Below are positions 61,521-64,000 of a DNA stretch of 64,000 nt, in pieces (positions within the stretch are counted from its first letter, which is position 1; every line of letters starts with the position of its first letter). The notes beneath the pieces were generated by a model. The model was not told where the DNA came from, searched no databases, and saw nothing but the letters and a program-made list of their open reading frames with translations. Origin of the DNA: Flabesymbios commensalis (Eukaryota > Annelida > Polychaeta > Terebellida > Flabelligeridae). Both the position numbers and the translations under genes were made by a program. The stretch spans positions 32,598,137-32,662,136 of the forward strand of contig OZ024914.1 of assembly GCA_964017125.1 (NCBI GenBank). Reading direction: 5' to 3'.

Positions 61521-62670
61521 CTGTTACAAAAAAGAACAAATACAACTATAAACCAGTGTATTTCCAATGGCTTACATACACGATAATGGTTAAATCAATT
61601 AAATCATCAATAAAATTCAATTGTCAATCACATTAGGAAAGGTAAGTGGCTTAAACAAGAAATCAATTTTGTACAGCTTTTAATAATCGATACATATTAT
61701 TTATTATTATATACAAAGATCGCAAATATAAGTTTGATGTATATTTGTTAAAGGTATTAAATCAAACAAACTAGTTGCACATTGCATGATAATTATTTAA
61801 CATGACTTATATATTATCTGATTTCATGCAAATGTCAGCTAGCTTATTCATCATTTTGTCGCACTGTGCACCCAACAATAGAATCATCACGCAATTGTAT
61901 GTAAATTAAAAATCACTATGTTATGCAGAAAGTGTCACTGATAGTAATCATATCACAAAAACATCTATGTTTCTCATTTTCTCATTTTAATTGGAATGAA
62001 AATATAAACAGTATTATGATGCACAGTGCTTTGCAAGAAACAGGTATAATATTATAAAGCAGGAACATTTTGATAGTGTTAAAAGCGAGAAAATCACCGA
62101 GAAAAAACAAAACTTATAATTTAAAAGTTTTTATATTGAACAAGCAAGCAAGATAGCACACAATGACAAGGCTCTCGTAGTAGTTTCGACTTTTACCAAC
62201 ACACCCTTTTTGTCGCAAACTGTATGCATAATAGATACATTTGCTTAGTTGACTGAAAGTAGGATGTAATGTTGTGGAAAAAGTAACTTGGAGAGCTTTG
62301 CCAAAGGTTCTGTCATCCGTCCCGAGACCAACGCAGCCGCACGCCCAGTTTGCAAATGAAGAAGGCACCTTGCGCGGTGCTTCTGTAAGATAAGGTTGTG
62401 GTTTTTATTAAGCCTTAGAGCAGTTGTTAAAGGAAAATATATGCCTTCAATCTTGAAACACTGATATATATTGGGGACTTAAATTTCACAAATCACATAA
62501 ATTTTCAGTCACTTGAAGTTGTGTTTCGCGGTAGCGAGACACAACTTCAAGTGACTGAAAATTTAAATTGAATAGCTCAGTGCTCTAAGGGGCATGGGTG
62601 GTAGGTTTTGGAGAAGGCGTGATGGTGTACGTTGAGATCGGGGCGGTTAACAAGGCCAATTTGAGCTTAC
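61521..62670 (-). other. Last intron of the minus-strand gene
   Basis: About 1.15 kb between donor GTAAGC and acceptor TGTAACAG. It contains a hairpin of the CACTTGAAG family at 62501-62562 and nothing else recognised. Confidence 0.5.
62501..62562. repeat. CACTTGAAG hairpin with perfect 24-bp arms
   Basis: ATTTTCAGTCACTTGAAGTT GTGT at the left and its exact inverse at the right, loop of 14 bases (TTCGCGGTAGCGAG). It ends near 62590 with CTCTAAGGGG, the worn MITE end. Confidence 0.85.
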
Positions 62671-63024
62671 TGTGGATCTGGGGAGGACTGGGCAACTTGG
62701 GCATCAGACAGGGGCCGGCAGCCATGGCAGCAGCGGCTGCAGCAGTGGACATGGTGACAGGCATGGTGGGGCTGCTGGCATAGGCTGATGTCCCTATCAA
62801 ATCTGACCTCGTCATGTGTGAGGCGGTGGGGGCGGTAGGTACAGAATAGGCGCGACCTGTTGCTATGCTGTATGCACTCAGCCCCAGACCGCCACCAAGA
62901 GGGCTGGCAGGGTCAGGTGATACTGGGGTGAGTGAGGTCATGCTTGGGGTAGAGGTCAACACAGGGGCCATGGATGTCAGCATCCCGGGGGAGGTGGGTA
63001 GACCTGTCGCAGAGAAGTCACTAC
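62671..63024 (-). CDS. Penultimate coding exon of an unidentified minus-strand gene
   Basis: Acceptor TGTGTTCCTGCAG, donor GTAAGC, phase 1 in and 1 out, about 118 codons. Reads SDFSATGLPTSPGMLTSMAP ... LGGGLGLSAYSIATGRAYSV ... STAAAAAAMAAGPCLMPKLP SPPQIH. Rich in Ser, Thr, Pro and Ala, with an AAAAAAMAA run and no folded domain. GC content is clearly higher than its surroundings, as expected of a real exon. Without splicing, the frame would run on to a TAG at 62585-62587 supplied by MITE sequence; the in-phase match to the exon at 61468-61520 makes splicing more likely. I could not name the family. Confidence 0.7.
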
Positions 63025-64000
63025 CTGCAGGAACACACGTATATACACTGGTCAGTCACCAGACAGTCTGTCACAATAGCTACAGCAGTATAGACTGACA
63101 TTAAAGCTTAATGAATCCTAAAGTTCTAACATCATCCTCTTGTCAAACATTAATTGTCTAAGTTTAATCATGATTGAGCCTGCAATGAGCCACCATGCTC
63201 ACCCAAGCTTGCTCACCACTAAACCAGCAAACCACTCCGTTTTACTGGTGGTCGTTCTTGACAAGCGGCCGCTCATTGCAGGTGGTCATTCACGAATTAA
63301 AATTCTTGAGCACCATCAACAATTACATAATTACAATACTAAACACCCAGTAGTCCATAAGGATTTCCTCCAGTTAATGAACCTACATCATTTCAATTTG
63401 TTCTACCAGAAAGGGTCTACATTCCCGATACTATATAATGGGGTAAATAACTACCTAGGTTCAATCTATATCGTCAACTTCAGATGCGAAATAAATAAGG
63501 TGTGTAATAAATTAATGTGGTCTAAAAAATGTCACTAGCTCAAATTACAGTGGCAGATTTTATGGCAATTATAAAAAATAAAACATTTCACTAAATCCAA
63601 TATGATCTTCTAAGTTTTTTTCAAATTGACACACTTGTTAACGGGATTCAGGTTGACGATTTGCCTGTTTGCCATTCAAATGTTGCATAAATATTCATCT
63701 AAGCCACACAATGAACCACAAATGGCAACAATGGTTCTCCAGTGTGGTACTTTATTAACTATTTTATTTTAACTTCTATGTTCTGCATTGCAATTATTAA
63801 TGTACGCTAAACCATTTCCAACCAAGGAAGGCCACGTGGACTTGCCCAAAATATTCCCATAAGCCACCAATGAACTACAAATGGAATCTCAGCGTACGGC
63901 TTTCTTTCCAGACAATAGTACACGTCTTCAAATATTAGTTGTGTCCATGTTACGTTGTTGTGAAATATTAACAGAACATAATATCCTGATCGGAAAGATG
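63025..64000 (-). other. Intron of the minus-strand gene
   Basis: No further exon recognised up to the window edge. A 132-aa plus-strand open frame at 63140-63538 has no splice or homology support. Confidence 0.4.

Noticed and set aside
62585-62670. C-terminal extension KLKLALLTAPISTYTITPSP of the minus-strand exon
   Set aside because: It follows a good GTAAGC donor, ends at a stop supplied by MITE sequence, and an in-phase downstream exon exists.

Overview
This is a eukaryotic (metazoan) window: AT-rich, with small exons separated by long repeat-filled introns, tRNA-derived and 5S-rRNA-derived SINE-like elements, many hairpin MITEs, and frequent TAGGCCTA-type words. The repeat mix suggests a marine invertebrate, possibly a non-vertebrate deuterostome. 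That placement is inference; nothing here fixes the species.

Bases 1 to about 24.1 kb hold the 3' part of one plus-strand gene. I reconstructed it exon by exon from splice sites and phase. About 490 codons are visible, and they match the Niban/FAM129 family (PH-like domain followed by a long helical domain). Its penultimate region lies in a near-perfect tandem triplication of a 2,002-bp unit (17,201-23,206). Each unit carries two short candidate exons (35 and 50 nt) whose lengths and phases allow only one to be used per transcript. Each unit also carries an alternative stop and poly(A) signal.

From 24.1 to about 61.4 kb I see no convincing host gene. The stretch is a mosaic of mobile DNA: TTAA-target hairpin MITEs, a hairpin family of more than 20 copies whose two arms change together, tRNA-dimer and 5S-headed SINEs, a 4.1-kb element with terminal inverted repeats and a decayed coding region (29,884-34,019), a nested pair of inverted-repeat elements (36,349-39,814 enclosing 37,210-39,252), a degenerate 24-bp minisatellite (44.8-45.7 kb), and several perfect or near-perfect palindromes.

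The right end (61,468-64,000) holds the last two coding exons of a minus-strand gene. They encode a Ser/Pro/Thr/Ala-rich C-terminal tail ending in AAAGYQY. I could not identify its family. The two genes are convergent, with their 3' ends facing the repeat-rich interval.
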